The position numbers and the translations under genes are program-made. 64,000 nt of DNA. It comes from Commensalibacter nepenthis (GTDB lineage Bacteria > Pseudomonadota > Alphaproteobacteria > Acetobacterales > Acetobacteraceae). The stretch's first letter is position 1. Every line of letters begins with the position of its first letter. Under the pieces are notes generated by a model. That model saw only the letters and a program-made list of their open reading frames with translations, was not told the origin of the DNA and did not search any database. Below are positions 47,726-57,423 of the stretch, piece by piece. The stretch covers positions 1,462,501 to 1,526,500 of the forward strand of contig NZ_JASBAN010000001.1 in NCBI RefSeq assembly GCF_029953305.1, read 5' to 3'.

Positions 47726-47757
47726 AAGCATTCGGGTTTAAAAACTCGAATGCTTTT
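47726..47757. terminator. Bidirectional terminator after the heptosyltransferase
   Basis: AAAGCATTCGGGTTT and AAACTCGAATGCTTT form a 14-15-bp stem (one wobble/mismatch) with a tiny loop and T-run on the plus side and A-run on the minus side. It marks the end of the ANL-PKS-FAAL-heptosyltransferase genes and also follows ubiG on the minus strand. Confidence 0.88.
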
Positions 47758-47770
47758 TGTTTGTTAAGTT

Positions 47771-48520
47771 CTATATTTTAGACAAGCAAACCATATAATT
47801 AATTTTTACGTCTTGCGATATTTTCCAGCCATTAGGTCTCATGGTTAAACCTGCTATATCGATAACTCGCAGTCCTGCATGATGTGCCATTTTTCCAAGT
47901 TCAGCGGGTGTGATGAATTGTTTCCAACTATGCGTGCCAATCGGCAATTTGCGTGTTAAATATTCGGCTCCGACTTTGGCGAATAGGAAAGAGGGAATAT
48001 TACGGTTAATTGTGGATAGAAAAGCCATTCCTTGATCGGTCAAAAGTTCAGCAATATTATGAACGAATTGTTGCGGATCATTGACATGTTCTAAAAGCTC
48101 TAACGCCGTGATAATTTGAAATTGTTTTTTTTCCTCTACAAGTTCTTCAATGGTTCCCACGCGATAGGTGATATGACCACTTTTGGGAGGTAATGGAATG
48201 GTATCAAGATGATTTTGTGCGGCTTGAATGACATCTCTCCCGGCATCAACGCCCAATATATTATATCCCAAAGAGGCAAGACCTTCACTGGCTATACCAA
48301 CGCCGCACCCAATATCGAGAATAGGTTGGTTGGTATCAAGAGGATAGGTTTTTAAAAAATGTTGAATCCATTCGATACGTAGTGCATTCATTTCGTGGAG
48401 CGGGCTCATTGGACCAGTTTGATTCCACCATTCACTGGCAATGGCATTAAAACGATTAATTTCATCTTCTTTTACAGAATTCTTTTGATTGTCTGGATTA
48501 TGTGGTGTAACGGTGGACAT
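47771..48520 (-). CDS. ubiG: UbiG methyltransferase
   Basis: UbiG carries out both O-methylations of ubiquinone synthesis. The class I SAM-binding motif LDIGCGVGIASEGLASLGYN is at about 70-89, followed by GVDAGRDVI and the QIITALELLEHV segment; FNAIASEWWNQTGPMSPLHEMN near 26-47 is the family's N-terminal signature. ATG at 48520 is preferred over the GTG at 48535 because AAAGG lies 8 bases upstream. It is convergent with the heptosyltransferase and divergent from lysC, a ubiG-lysC neighbourhood that is common in alphaproteobacteria. Confidence 0.95.
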   Translation of the reverse strand: MSTVTPHNPDNQKNSVKEDEINRFNAIASEWWNQTGPMSPLHEMNALRIEWIQHFLKTYPLDTNQPILDIGCGVGIASEGLASLGYNILGVDAGRDVIQAAQNHLDTIPLPPKSGHITYRVGTIEELVEEKKQFQIITALELLEHVNDPQQFVHNIAELLTDQGMAFLSTINRNIPSFLFAKVGAEYLTRKLPIGTHSWKQFITPAELGKMAHHAGLRVIDIAGLTMRPNGWKISQDVKINYMVCLSKI

Positions 48521-48707
48521 GGTCTGGCCTTTCACAGGGTCGTCAAGTAAAATTAATCAAATTATAAACAAAAAAATAAGTCAATAGTTTGATTATCAAT
48601 TATAACTAGGTTAAGTATTCATTTAACGATATTTTCAATACATAAAGTTTATATTTTCATTATGTAAAGAGTAATAATGAAAATAATGATTACGGAGTTT
48701 GCTTTTT

Positions 48708-49961
48708 ATGCCTCTTAGTGCCCCTAGAATAGTAATGAAGTTTGGTGGAACCTCTGTTGCCGATCTGGATCGAATTCGTAATGTTGCGAAAACGGTCAAG
48801 AAACAGGTGGATGCAGGGTGTGAAGTAACGGTTGTTGTTTCTGCAATGTCTGGTGTAACCAATCAGTTGGTGGGTTATTGTGAATTATTGAACCCTTTGT
48901 ATGATCCTTGTGAGTATGATTCAATTGTTGCGACAGGTGAACAAGTAACAAGTGGATTATTAGCGATTGCTTTACAAAATCTTGGTGTTCAATCACGTTC
49001 TTGGGCAGGGTGGCAAATCCCGATCTTGACCGATGATGCGCATAGCAAAGCGAGAATTAAATCGATTGATTCTGCGAAATTGATTGAATGTATGCAATCT
49101 GGTGTTGTTCCAGTGATTGCTGGGTTCCAAGGGGTTGATGAAAATGGGCGTGTTGCGACTCTGGGTCGTGGTGGTTCAGATACATCGGCGGTTGCGTTAG
49201 CAGCCAGTATGCAAGCAACACGTTGTGATATTTACACGGATGTTGATGGGATTTATACAACAGACCCAAGAATAGTTAAAAAAGCAAAACGTATTTCTGC
49301 TATTGCGTATGAAGAAATGTTAGAGTTAGCTTCAGTTGGGGCAAAAGTATTACAGACACGTAGTGTCGAATTGGCGATGAAAGAACAAGTTCGGGTTCAA
49401 GTATTATCGAGTTTTGAGGATAATCCAGCGCCAATGGAAAATTCGTTACCTGGATCTTTGGTTGTAAGTGAGGATGAAATTATGGAAAAAGAACAAATTA
49501 CTGGTATTGCATATTCTTTAAATGAAGCTAAAGTTGTTATCAAAGATATTCCCGATCATCCTGGAATTGCCGCATCCGTTTTTGCCCCTTTGGCACGTGA
49601 AAATGTAAATGTTGACATGATTGTTCAAAGCAGTGGCAGTAATCAAAAAACAGATATGACGTTTACTGTTCCAAAAACTGATTTATTAAATGTTCAACAG
49701 ATTTTAGAACGTGAGAAAGAAAAAATTGGTTTTGCAGAAATGTTAACCGATGATGATGTCGTAAAAATCAGCGTTGTTGGTATTGGGATGCGCTCTCATA
49801 CTGGGGTTGCAAATACGATGTTTAAAACATTGGCAGAACGTTCAATTAATGTGCAAGTGATCTCTACCAGTGAAATAAAAGTTTCTGTGTTGGTTGCAGC
49901 TGAATATGTTGAATTAGCAGTCCGTGCTTTACATACTGCTTATGGATTGGATGCTCAATAA
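48708..49961 (+). CDS. lysC: Aspartate kinase
   Basis: LysC phosphorylates aspartate, the first step to lysine, threonine and methionine. The 417 residues contain KFGGTSVAD near 12-20, the kinase core (GRGGSDTSAVALAASM near 155) and two ACT regulatory domains from about 265 onward (KVVIKDIPDHPGIAASVF, then VVKISVVGIGMRSHTGVA). The ATG at 48708 is chosen over an in-frame TTG at 48699, since ACGGAG lies 10 bases before the ATG. Its stop overlaps the start of the next gene by one base (TAATG), implying translational coupling. Confidence 0.97.
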   Translation: MPLSAPRIVMKFGGTSVADLDRIRNVAKTVKKQVDAGCEVTVVVSAMSGVTNQLVGYCELLNPLYDPCEYDSIVATGEQVTSGLLAIALQNLGVQSRSWAGWQIPILTDDAHSKARIKSIDSAKLIECMQSGVVPVIAGFQGVDENGRVATLGRGGSDTSAVALAASMQATRCDIYTDVDGIYTTDPRIVKKAKRISAIAYEEMLELASVGAKVLQTRSVELAMKEQVRVQVLSSFEDNPAPMENSLPGSLVVSEDEIMEKEQITGIAYSLNEAKVVIKDIPDHPGIAASVFAPLARENVNVDMIVQSSGSNQKTDMTFTVPKTDLLNVQQILEREKEKIGFAEMLTDDDVVKISVVGIGMRSHTGVANTMFKTLAERSINVQVISTSEIKVSVLVAAEYVELAVRALHTAYGLDAQ

Positions 49962-51028
49962 TGCAACATACGACTGTTGATATGACGGGCTTGGATAAAG
50001 ATGCACTTAATGAACTGACTTCTTTATGGAGCAGAGGTGCTGAGTTTTTAGGCAGCGAAATTGCCATTTTAGGCGGTGCCATGTCTTGGGTCAGTGAACG
50101 CAATCTTGTTTCTGCGATTTCTAGTGCGGGTGGTTTTGGGGTGATTGCTTGTGGAGCGATGGATCCTGCTTTGTTAGAAGCGGAAATTATCGGAACGCAA
50201 TCCATAACCACCAAGCCTTTTGGTGTCAATTTAATAACAATGCATCCTCAGTTAAACGAATTGATTGAAGTTTGTTTAAAATTAAATGTGAAGCATATTG
50301 TCTTGGCAGGCGGGGTTCCCTCTGGTGCTGCGATAAAGAAAATTAAAGATGGTGGGGCTCAAGTCATTGCTTTTGCACCTGCTTTGGTTTTGGCAAAACG
50401 TTTAATTAAAATGGGCGTTGATGCAATTGTTATCGAAGGTGCAGAAGCAGGCGGGCATGTAGGACCTGTCTCTTTGACCGTATTGGCTCAGGAAATATTG
50501 CCCGTTATTCGTGAAGTGCCAGTTTTTGTTGCTGGTGGGATTGGGCGTGGAGATGCGATTTTATCCTATCTTGAAATGGGGGCATCTGGGGCTCAATTAG
50601 GTACGGTTTTTGCAGCATCTGTTGAAAGTCAAGCGCACGAAAATTTCAAAAAGGCTTTTGTCAGGGCTGCGGCGCGTGATGCAATTACGACGGTACAAAT
50701 TGATGATTCTTTTCCAGTAATTCCTGTTCGTGCCTTGGCAAATCAGGGCACCAAAGAATTTATGAAACATCAAGCTGCGGTTATTCAAAAATACCAACGT
50801 CAAGAAGTGGGCAAAGAAGAAGCTCAATTAGACATTGAACATTTTTGGGCGGGTGCTTTGCGTCGTGCAGTAAAGGATGGTGATATTGAAAATGGTTCTG
50901 TGATGGCAGGTCAGTCTGTCGGCATGGTCAAAGAAATATTGCCAGTTCAAAATATTATCCATAATTTGGTTCAACAAGCTGTCGATGCATTGGTTGCCCG
51001 ACGGAAACGGATTCATATTCATCAATAA
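49961..51028 (+). CDS. Nitronate monooxygenase family flavoprotein
   Basis: This 355-residue TIM-barrel FMN protein resembles nitronate monooxygenase and FabK-like enoyl reductases: GGAMSWVSERNLVSAISSAG near 37, GVNLIT near 87, the VIEGAEAGGHVGP phosphate/His block near 157, the VFVAGGIGRGDA motif near 188 and GAQLGTVFAAS near 210. The His of AGGH is the catalytic base in nitronate monooxygenases. Related proteins beside lysC occur in acetic acid bacteria and other alphaproteobacteria, with no clear role. It overlaps lysC by one base, so expression is coupled. Detoxification of nitronates is the family function; the real substrate is unknown. Confidence 0.82.
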   Translation: MQHTTVDMTGLDKDALNELTSLWSRGAEFLGSEIAILGGAMSWVSERNLVSAISSAGGFGVIACGAMDPALLEAEIIGTQSITTKPFGVNLITMHPQLNELIEVCLKLNVKHIVLAGGVPSGAAIKKIKDGGAQVIAFAPALVLAKRLIKMGVDAIVIEGAEAGGHVGPVSLTVLAQEILPVIREVPVFVAGGIGRGDAILSYLEMGASGAQLGTVFAASVESQAHENFKKAFVRAAARDAITTVQIDDSFPVIPVRALANQGTKEFMKHQAAVIQKYQRQEVGKEEAQLDIEHFWAGALRRAVKDGDIENGSVMAGQSVGMVKEILPVQNIIHNLVQQAVDALVARRKRIHIHQ

Positions 51029-51045
51029 ACTAGGTTGAAAGCAGC

Positions 51046-52179
51046 ATGAGCGACTTAAATCAACTGAATTCCGATCAGAATATACATTCAATTGGGAATG
51101 TAATCAAAAAACGCAGAGAAGAACTTGGGATTAGTCTTGATGAGGCTTCTCAACGATTGCGTATTCGTTGGGTTTTTTTGAAGGCATTAGAGGACGGGCG
51201 TATCGATCAATTGCCTGGAGTTGCTTATGCTTCTGGTTTTTTGCGTGCTTATGCTGAATTGTTAAATCTTGACAGCGACGCGTTGGTAAAACAATTTCGA
51301 CAGGAAAATAAAGTTAATTCTGAAAAACAACAGTTGATGTTTCCTGCGCCCGTTCCACAAAGTGGTATTCCAGCAGCGGTTATCGTACTGGTTAGCCTTA
51401 TCATTATGGTTGGTGCTTATATTGGTTGGTACAAAATATCTGATCATCATCAAGCTCCTCCAGAAGTCATTCCACCACCGCCAATGCAGATTGATAAGAA
51501 TGCTGGGGTGTCTCAGCAAATTTCCCCGCAAATAGCTTCGATTATGCCGACCGATCATCCAACCCCGTTGGCTCAGGATGGTCAGCAGGATAACCAACCT
51601 GTTGATGTGAAAGCAGCACCTGATATGTCTGTAACTAACCAACAGCCTGTTGCAATATCGTCTCAGCCATCACAGCCTTCACAACCAGCAGAATTACCAT
51701 CATTACCAGCGCCAGCTCCTGAGACTCAAACCGCAGCTGCTGTTGAAGTTAAACAGCCAGAGCAGCCTTTAGTGATTAAAGCCATTGCGCCAAGTTGGGT
51801 ACAAGTCAAAGATAAAGAAGGGCACGTTTTATATCAAAAACTGTTAAAAACTGATGAAACTTGGCAAATCCCTAGTGATAAAGATGAAGTGATTATGACA
51901 ATTGGGAATCCAGGTGTTATTGTCTTGCAAAAAGGTGAAATACAATCCTTACCGTTGGGGAAAAAAGGCAAAACGTTACGTCGATTTGTATTAAATGCTT
52001 CTAAGGCAGATCAGTTGTTGCATCCTTCAGACCAAGAGACAAATCAAGGGACAGAAAGTAAACCATCATCTGATGGGATTACAACTAGAGTTAAAAAATC
52101 TGTTGTTTCAAAACCTGTTTCTCGTTCTAAACATGATGTATCTGCTGATGATTTGAATGCAAAGCAGCTTAATCGGTAA
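51046..52179 (+). CDS. RodZ-like HTH membrane protein
   Basis: This 377-residue protein has an N-terminal helix-turn-helix domain (IGNVIKKRREELGISLDEASQRLRI near 16-40), a single membrane segment (about 107-128, IPAAVIVLVSLIIMVGAYIGW), a Pro/Gln-rich periplasmic linker and a DUF4115-type domain near 230-310 (APSWVQVKDKEGHVLYQK). This is the layout of RodZ, which links the MreB cytoskeleton to wall synthesis. The rodZ-ispG-hisS order supports the call. The C-terminal 60 residues are Lys/Ser-rich. It is 17 bp after the flavoprotein gene and 134 bp before ispG. Confidence 0.85.
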   Translation: MSDLNQLNSDQNIHSIGNVIKKRREELGISLDEASQRLRIRWVFLKALEDGRIDQLPGVAYASGFLRAYAELLNLDSDALVKQFRQENKVNSEKQQLMFPAPVPQSGIPAAVIVLVSLIIMVGAYIGWYKISDHHQAPPEVIPPPPMQIDKNAGVSQQISPQIASIMPTDHPTPLAQDGQQDNQPVDVKAAPDMSVTNQQPVAISSQPSQPSQPAELPSLPAPAPETQTAAAVEVKQPEQPLVIKAIAPSWVQVKDKEGHVLYQKLLKTDETWQIPSDKDEVIMTIGNPGVIVLQKGEIQSLPLGKKGKTLRRFVLNASKADQLLHPSDQETNQGTESKPSSDGITTRVKKSVVSKPVSRSKHDVSADDLNAKQLNR

Positions 52180-52313
52180 GTTTTAATGTCAGGAAGAATT
52201 GTGGTTTTGATAAGGGATGCTTAAATAAATAAACGAGTGAACAAGAGTATATAGTGATTTTTTTGGATTATTTGATATATATGTATAAAGATTATTTCGG
52301 AGATTAAAAGTAA

Positions 52314-53444
52314 ATGAGCTTACGCCCATATCAACATATTGAACGCAATAAAACTCGTCAGATTCATGTTGGATCAGTGCCTGTTGGTGGCGGTGCACCT
52401 ATCAGTGTACAAACGATGACAAATACGTTGACCAGTGATGCCAAAGCAACCATTGCACAAATCAAACGTGCAGAAAAAGTGGGCGTGGATATTGTTCGTG
52501 TTTCTTGTCCTGATGAAGCCAGTACGGCCGCATTAAAAGAAATCGTCCAAAACGTAAATGTGCCGATTGTTGCTGATATTCATTTCCATTACAAAAGAGC
52601 AATTGAAGCAGCTCAAGCTGGTGCGGCGTGTTTGCGGATTAATCCAGGTAATATTGGCAGCGCAGAGCGTGTTCGTGAAGTGATTAAAGCTGCCAAGGAT
52701 TATAATTGCTCTATTCGTATTGGAGTGAATGCGGGTTCTTTGGAAAAGCATTTGTTGGAAAAATATGGTGAGCCTAATCCCGATGCGTTGGTAGAAAGCG
52801 CACTAGAACATGCGAAGATTTTAGAAGATAATGACTTTCGTGAATTTAAAATCAGTGTAAAGGCATCGGATGTGTTCTTGGCAGTGGAATCTTATCGTCA
52901 ATTATCCGAAGCTTGTGATTATCCACTTCATATCGGTATTACCGAAGCAGGTGGTAAACGTGCTGGAACCGTGAAATCTTCAATTGGTTTGGGTTCTTTG
53001 TTATGGGCAGGGATTGGGGATACGATGCGTGTTTCTTTATCCGCTGAACCAGAAGAAGAAGTCGCTGTTGGTTGGGATATTTTAAAGAGCCTTGGGTTAC
53101 GTCATCGTGGGGTACATGTGGTTTCTTGCCCATCTTGCGCGCGTCAAGGGTTCCAAGTGATTCCAACCGTTGCAAAGCTTGAAGAACGTTTGGCACATAT
53201 TGAAACGCCATTGACTTTGTCTGTGATTGGGTGTGTGGTGAATGGTCCTGGTGAAGCAACCATGACGGATGTTGGTGTAACTGGTGGTGGTTCTGGTCGT
53301 CACATGGTGTATATGGCTGGTAAGCAAGATCACACGGTACCTGCTGAAGAAATGATTGACCATATCGTTGAGTTAGTAGAGAAAAAAGCAGCAGCGATTG
53401 AAGCAGAAAAAGCAGCAGCCAAAGCTAAAGAAGCATCTAAATAA
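52314..53444 (+). CDS. ispG: 4-hydroxy-3-methylbut-2-enyl diphosphate synthase (IspG)
   Basis: IspG converts methylerythritol cyclodiphosphate to HMBPP in the MEP isoprenoid pathway, using a [4Fe-4S] cluster. The 376 residues carry the cluster cysteines in the C-terminal part: [10 protein letters not shown] near 266-275 and [10 protein letters not shown] near 302-311. The TIM-barrel part opens with [25 protein letters not shown]-type sequence at about 10-34. A Lys/Ala-rich helix extends the C-terminus. It lies in the conserved rodZ-ispG-hisS order with a GGAG Shine-Dalgarno about 12 bases upstream. Confidence 0.97.
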   Translation: MSLRPYQHIERNKTRQIHVGSVPVGGGAPISVQTMTNTLTSDAKATIAQIKRAEKVGVDIVRVSCPDEASTAALKEIVQNVNVPIVADIHFHYKRAIEAAQAGAACLRINPGNIGSAERVREVIKAAKDYNCSIRIGVNAGSLEKHLLEKYGEPNPDALVESALEHAKILEDNDFREFKISVKASDVFLAVESYRQLSEACDYPLHIGITEAGGKRAGTVKSSIGLGSLLWAGIGDTMRVSLSAEPEEEVAVGWDILKSLGLRHRGVHVVSCPSCARQGFQVIPTVAKLEERLAHIETPLTLSVIGCVVNGPGEATMTDVGVTGGGSGRHMVYMAGKQDHTVPAEEMIDHIVELVEKKAAAIEAEKAAAKAKEASK

Positions 53445-53474
53445 TTTAATTTAATACAAGACAGGATAAAAAGC

Positions 53475-54725
53475 GTGAGTGTGGTAAAGCCCGTTCGTGG
53501 AACACATGATTTAATTGGTGAAGACTCTAGACGCCATCAACATGTTATTCAAGTTGCAAAAAAAGTAACCTCTCTTTATGGGTTCGAAGAATGGACTACT
53601 CCCGTTTTTGAAGAAACAACGGTATTTGCACGCTCTCTAGGGGAAACTTCGGATGTGGTTTCTAAAGAAATGTATTGTTTTGAAGATCGCGGTGGGGATT
53701 CCTTGACCTTACGTCCAGAAGGAACTGCTGGGATTTGTCGTGCATTGGTGACGAATGGATTGACTCAATCTTTGCCACAAAAGGCTTTTTACGCGGGTCC
53801 GATGTTTCGTTATGAGCGTCCTCAAAAAGGGCGTTACCGTCAGTTTCATCAAATTGGTGCTGAATTATTAGGAACGTCTACACCATTTGCAGATGCAGAA
53901 ATGATCGCAATGGGCTATCATATTTTGCGTGAGCTGGGCATTGCCGATGATGTGGTGTTAGAGTTGAATACATTGGGTGATGTTGCAAGTCGTAAAGCGT
54001 GGAGAGAGGCGTTAATCTCTTATTTTCAAGCATTTCAATCCAAGTTATCCGAAGATAGCCGTAATCGTTTAGAAAAAAATCCTTTACGTATTTTAGATAG
54101 CAAAGCACCTGAGGATCGTGCTTTATTAGCGAATGCCCCAGCTTTGAAAGATCATATGACTCCTGAAGCACAAAATTTTTGGGATCAATTAAGAGTGGCG
54201 TTGGATCAATTTAATATTCCGTTCAAAGAAAATCCTTATATTGTGCGTGGATTAGATTATTACAGTCATACAGTATTTGAATTTGTTACAACAAAGCTTG
54301 GTGCGCAAGGTACTGTTTTAGCTGGTGGACGTTATGAAGGTCTTGTTGAAGAAATGGGCGGTCCGTCTGTCCCATCGATTGGTTGGGCAGCAGGGGTGGA
54401 ACGTTTGGCTTTGTTGCTAGAGGAAAGCCCAAAGGTTTCAGCACCAGTCGTTATTATTCCACTTTCTGATGATGTGCATCAGGTTGCGTTTTCTGCATTA
54501 CAAGCATTGCGTTATGATAACATTTATGCCGAAGTTGCGTATAAAGGAAATTTGCGTAAACAAATGGAACGTGCGAATAAACAAAATGCACCATTGGCGT
54601 TGTTAATTGGTGAGGACGAAGCACAAAAACAAGTTGTGCAAGTAAAAGACTTAATCTCTGGCGAGCAAGCTGAAGTTGCATTAGCGGATCTTGTGGCGCA
54701 TTGTAAAATGAAATTGGCGAAATAA
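53475..54725 (+). CDS. hisS: Histidyl-tRNA synthetase
   Basis: HisRS charges tRNA-His. The 416 residues include class II motif 2 ([21 protein letters not shown] near 114-134), the histidine-binding [12 protein letters not shown] near 78, the HisA motif [12 protein letters not shown] near 257 and motif 3 ([17 protein letters not shown] near 301-317), followed by an anticodon-binding domain. The start is GTG at 53475, 30 bp after ispG. prfA starts 3 bp after its stop, so the two are closely coupled. Confidence 0.97.
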   Translation: MSVVKPVRGTHDLIGEDSRRHQHVIQVAKKVTSLYGFEEWTTPVFEETTVFARSLGETSDVVSKEMYCFEDRGGDSLTLRPEGTAGICRALVTNGLTQSLPQKAFYAGPMFRYERPQKGRYRQFHQIGAELLGTSTPFADAEMIAMGYHILRELGIADDVVLELNTLGDVASRKAWREALISYFQAFQSKLSEDSRNRLEKNPLRILDSKAPEDRALLANAPALKDHMTPEAQNFWDQLRVALDQFNIPFKENPYIVRGLDYYSHTVFEFVTTKLGAQGTVLAGGRYEGLVEEMGGPSVPSIGWAAGVERLALLLEESPKVSAPVVIIPLSDDVHQVAFSALQALRYDNIYAEVAYKGNLRKQMERANKQNAPLALLIGEDEAQKQVVQVKDLISGEQAEVALADLVAHCKMKLAK

Positions 54726-54728
54726 TCG

Positions 54729-55811
54729 ATGTCTTCTGAAGAATTTTCTGTAAGTTTTAATGATCGTTTGGATAAAATTGTTGCTCGTTCAGAAGAGCTG
54801 CAACATATTTTATCAACTGAGATTTCAGGCGACGAATTTATGGAGGCATCTCGTGAGTATGCTGACTTAAATCGGATTGTTGAGTTGGTTCATGCATTGC
54901 GTAATGCCGAGGAAGAAACCAAAGCTGCTGAAGATATGTTGCAAGATCCTGAAATGAAGGATTTGGCAGAAGCTGAGTTAGAAGTATTAAATGAAAAAGT
55001 TCCACAATTAAGACATGATATTCGTTTGGCGATGCTTCCCAAAGACAAAGCTGATGAAGGGAATGCTATTTTAGAAATCCGTCCTGCCGCAGGTGGGGAT
55101 GAGGCTGGGATATTCGCAGCAGAGCTATTTGGTGCTTATCAACGGTATTCAGATATGAATGGTTGGCGTTTCGAAGTTATGGAGTATGATGATACAGGCG
55201 TTGGTGGGATCAAAGGCGCGATGGCTTCAATTTCGGGCAACAACGTGTTTGCTCGTTTAAAATATGAATCAGGTGTTCATCGTGTGCAACGTGTTCCTGC
55301 AACGGAAAGTCAAGGGCGTATTCATACATCAACCGTGACGGTGGCTGTATTGCCTGAGGCTGAAGAAGTTGACGTGGATATTGATGAAAAAGATCTGCGT
55401 ATTGACGTATATCGTGCTTCTGGTGCGGGTGGTCAGCACGTTAATAAAACAGAAAGTGCGGTGCGTATTACCCATATGCCTTCGGGTGTCGTGGTGGCGA
55501 TGCAAGAGGAAAAAAGTCAGCATAAAAACAAAGCCAAGGCAATGAAAATCTTGCGGGCGCGTTTATATGAACAACAGCGTGCTTCATTGCATGCGGATCG
55601 TGCTGCGGATCGTCGTTCTCAGGTGGGGACGGGGGATCGTTCTGAACGTATTCGTACGTATAACTTTCCACAAGGGCGTGTGACGGATCATCGTATTAAC
55701 CTTACCCTTCATAAAATCGATCGTATTATGTTGGGAGAGTTAGATGAAGTTGTGGATAGCTTAGCTCAGGAAGAACAATCAAGATTATTAGCAGCTGAAG
55801 AAGCGATGTAA
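54729..55811 (+). CDS. prfA: Peptide chain release factor 1
   Basis: RF1 ends translation at UAA and UAG. The 360 residues contain the peptidyl-hydrolysis GGQ motif in GAGGQHVNKTESAVR near 230-244, the region of the anticodon-like PxT motif in ATESQGRIHTSTV near 190, and the LEIRPAAGGDEAGIFAAELF opening of domain 2. It is followed by a terminator and a decayed gene; its methyltransferase prmC is downstream at 56337, in the usual order. Confidence 0.97.
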   Translation: MSSEEFSVSFNDRLDKIVARSEELQHILSTEISGDEFMEASREYADLNRIVELVHALRNAEEETKAAEDMLQDPEMKDLAEAELEVLNEKVPQLRHDIRLAMLPKDKADEGNAILEIRPAAGGDEAGIFAAELFGAYQRYSDMNGWRFEVMEYDDTGVGGIKGAMASISGNNVFARLKYESGVHRVQRVPATESQGRIHTSTVTVAVLPEAEEVDVDIDEKDLRIDVYRASGAGGQHVNKTESAVRITHMPSGVVVAMQEEKSQHKNKAKAMKILRARLYEQQRASLHADRAADRRSQVGTGDRSERIRTYNFPQGRVTDHRINLTLHKIDRIMLGELDEVVDSLAQEEQSRLLAAEEAM

Positions 55812-55817
55812 GTTTTT

Positions 55818-55861
55818 AATATCTCATATTGGGTTGATATGCCTAGTATGAGGTATTTTGT
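55818..55861 (+). terminator. Terminator after prfA
   Basis: AATATCTCATA and TATGAGGTATT form an 11-bp stem with one wobble, followed by TTGTTT. It probably ends the lysC-to-prfA transcripts and separates them from the pseudogene region. Confidence 0.68.
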
Positions 55862-56227
55862 TTAGGTTTCTTTATTTTTTATAGATTCTTCAATTTTCCG
55901 AATTATTTGTTCTAATATTGAAATAGGTTGCTGATATGTATCGTCTGCTGCGACTTTATTTGCTTCTTTTTCTTTTTGTAAATCTTTTCTGAATTTATAC
56001 CAGAACGATAATTCTGACTTTATCGCGTTTATGTTTCTTAAATTATCATAACGTTTGATAAGGATTCTATTAAAGTTTGTTAATTCTTCTTTTGAACATC
56101 TGGGAAGATTTTCTTTCAAATGAATATAATTCCCTTGTTATCAAAGATTGACCGTTGTCCAAATTGATTATTCTCACATAAAAGTGCTTCTAAATTATCA
56201 AAATATTTTATTTGAGGTTTCTGTCAT
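55862..56227 (-). pseudogene. Frameshifted hypothetical gene (two compensating shifts)
   Basis: An 85-codon frame (55862-56119) has a weak TTG start and continues upstream as protein-like sequence in two frames. Read from ATG at 56227, the frame goes MTETSNKIF, shifts at a TTTT run (plus-strand AAAA at 56200-56203) to DNLEALLCENNQFGQRSIFDN, then shifts back at a GGG run (56132-56134) to NYIHLKENLPRCSKEELTNF and onward to the stop. With both shifts corrected it would be about 122 residues, Lys/Glu/Asn-rich and probably helical. The family is not recognised. A pseudogene or two base-calling errors in homopolymers would explain it equally well. Confidence 0.55.
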
Positions 56228-56336
56228 TATTTAATCTATGATATCGTTCGTGGATCATAGAGTGATTTCATCATATTTTCGAAATAATTTGACTATTATT
56301 AATTGATTTTATTTAAAATTTTTAAAGTTTATCATT

Positions 56337-57197
56337 ATGCAAGATGCACAAATCTCTTTGGGATTGTTAATAGAAGAAGGTGAGAGAATCTTAAAGGTTG
56401 CAGAGGTAGAAGATCCTCGGCGAGAGGCTCAGCTATTAATCGCAGCAGCTCTACAAAAAACTATGTCCGAGATTTTTATGATGGATAAAAATACGCTGAT
56501 TGATCCAGTGCTTATTCGTCAATTTTTTGCACGGCGTGCGAAAAGAGAACCTTTTGCATATATTGTCAAAGAGCAAGGGTTTTGGAGTTTAGATTTGGCA
56601 GTTTCTCCAGCAACGTTAATTCCAAGGGCAGATACAGAAACGCTGATTGAAGTATTGCTTAAATTACTCCCCGATCGTCAGAAGCTGTATAATTTCCTTG
56701 ATTTAGGAACAGGCACAGGATGTTTATTGTTATCGGCACTATCAGAATATCCCAATGCGTTTGGCATTGGTGTTGATAAGATAGAAGCAGCAGCGTTGCT
56801 TGCGAGCAGAAACGCCAAATATTGTCAGTTAGAAAAGAGAGCTGCATTTATGACAGGCAATTGGGCAGATGGATTGCAAGGCTCTTTTGATGTGATTTTG
56901 TCTAACCCCCCTTATATTCGTAAAAAAGAATTATTGGAATTAATGCCCGAAGTCAAAGAGTATGAACCTATGTCAGCACTTGATGGTGGAGAGGATGGAT
57001 TAGATGCCTATCGATATATTTGTAATCAGGCGGTTGATTTATTATCAAATCAGGGTATATTAGTGTTGGAGCTTGGTATAAAGCAGGACGAGGAAGTTTC
57101 TGATATTGCTTTATCTAGGGGATTATATGTTGTTCAAAAACAACAAGATCTAAATGATTGCACCAGAGCCCTTGTTTTATCTCGACAGACATTATAA
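56337..57197 (+). CDS. prmC: Release factor glutamine N5-methyltransferase PrmC
   Basis: PrmC methylates the Gln of the GGQ motif in RF1 and RF2. The 286 residues contain the SAM-binding FLDLGTGTGCLLLSAL near 121-136 and the NPPY catalytic motif in ILSNPPYIRKKELL near 190-203, which positions the Gln side chain. An N-terminal helical domain (about 1-75) binds release factors. It follows prfA at 526 bp, separated by the pseudogene and an A/T-rich stretch; elsewhere the two are often adjacent, so an insertion or gene decay occurred between them. Confidence 0.95.
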   Translation: MQDAQISLGLLIEEGERILKVAEVEDPRREAQLLIAAALQKTMSEIFMMDKNTLIDPVLIRQFFARRAKREPFAYIVKEQGFWSLDLAVSPATLIPRADTETLIEVLLKLLPDRQKLYNFLDLGTGTGCLLLSALSEYPNAFGIGVDKIEAAALLASRNAKYCQLEKRAAFMTGNWADGLQGSFDVILSNPPYIRKKELLELMPEVKEYEPMSALDGGEDGLDAYRYICNQAVDLLSNQGILVLELGIKQDEEVSDIALSRGLYVVQKQQDLNDCTRALVLSRQTL

Positions 57198-57423
57198 AAG
57201 AATGTTGCAATTATTAAATTAGATTGCGTAGGTAAAACTAAAGACAATAGATATTACCTAATAGAGTTAAGTGAATTAATTGTTTCTATAGTGAACACGA
57301 AAATAAAGATCAATTAATATACTGAAAGATTCATATTTTTATTATGATATTTAAATAGTGACTTTTCAGAACTTAGTTCCTGAATTTAAAGCTATTGCGA
57401 ATAGGAAAGCACAGCGACAACTT

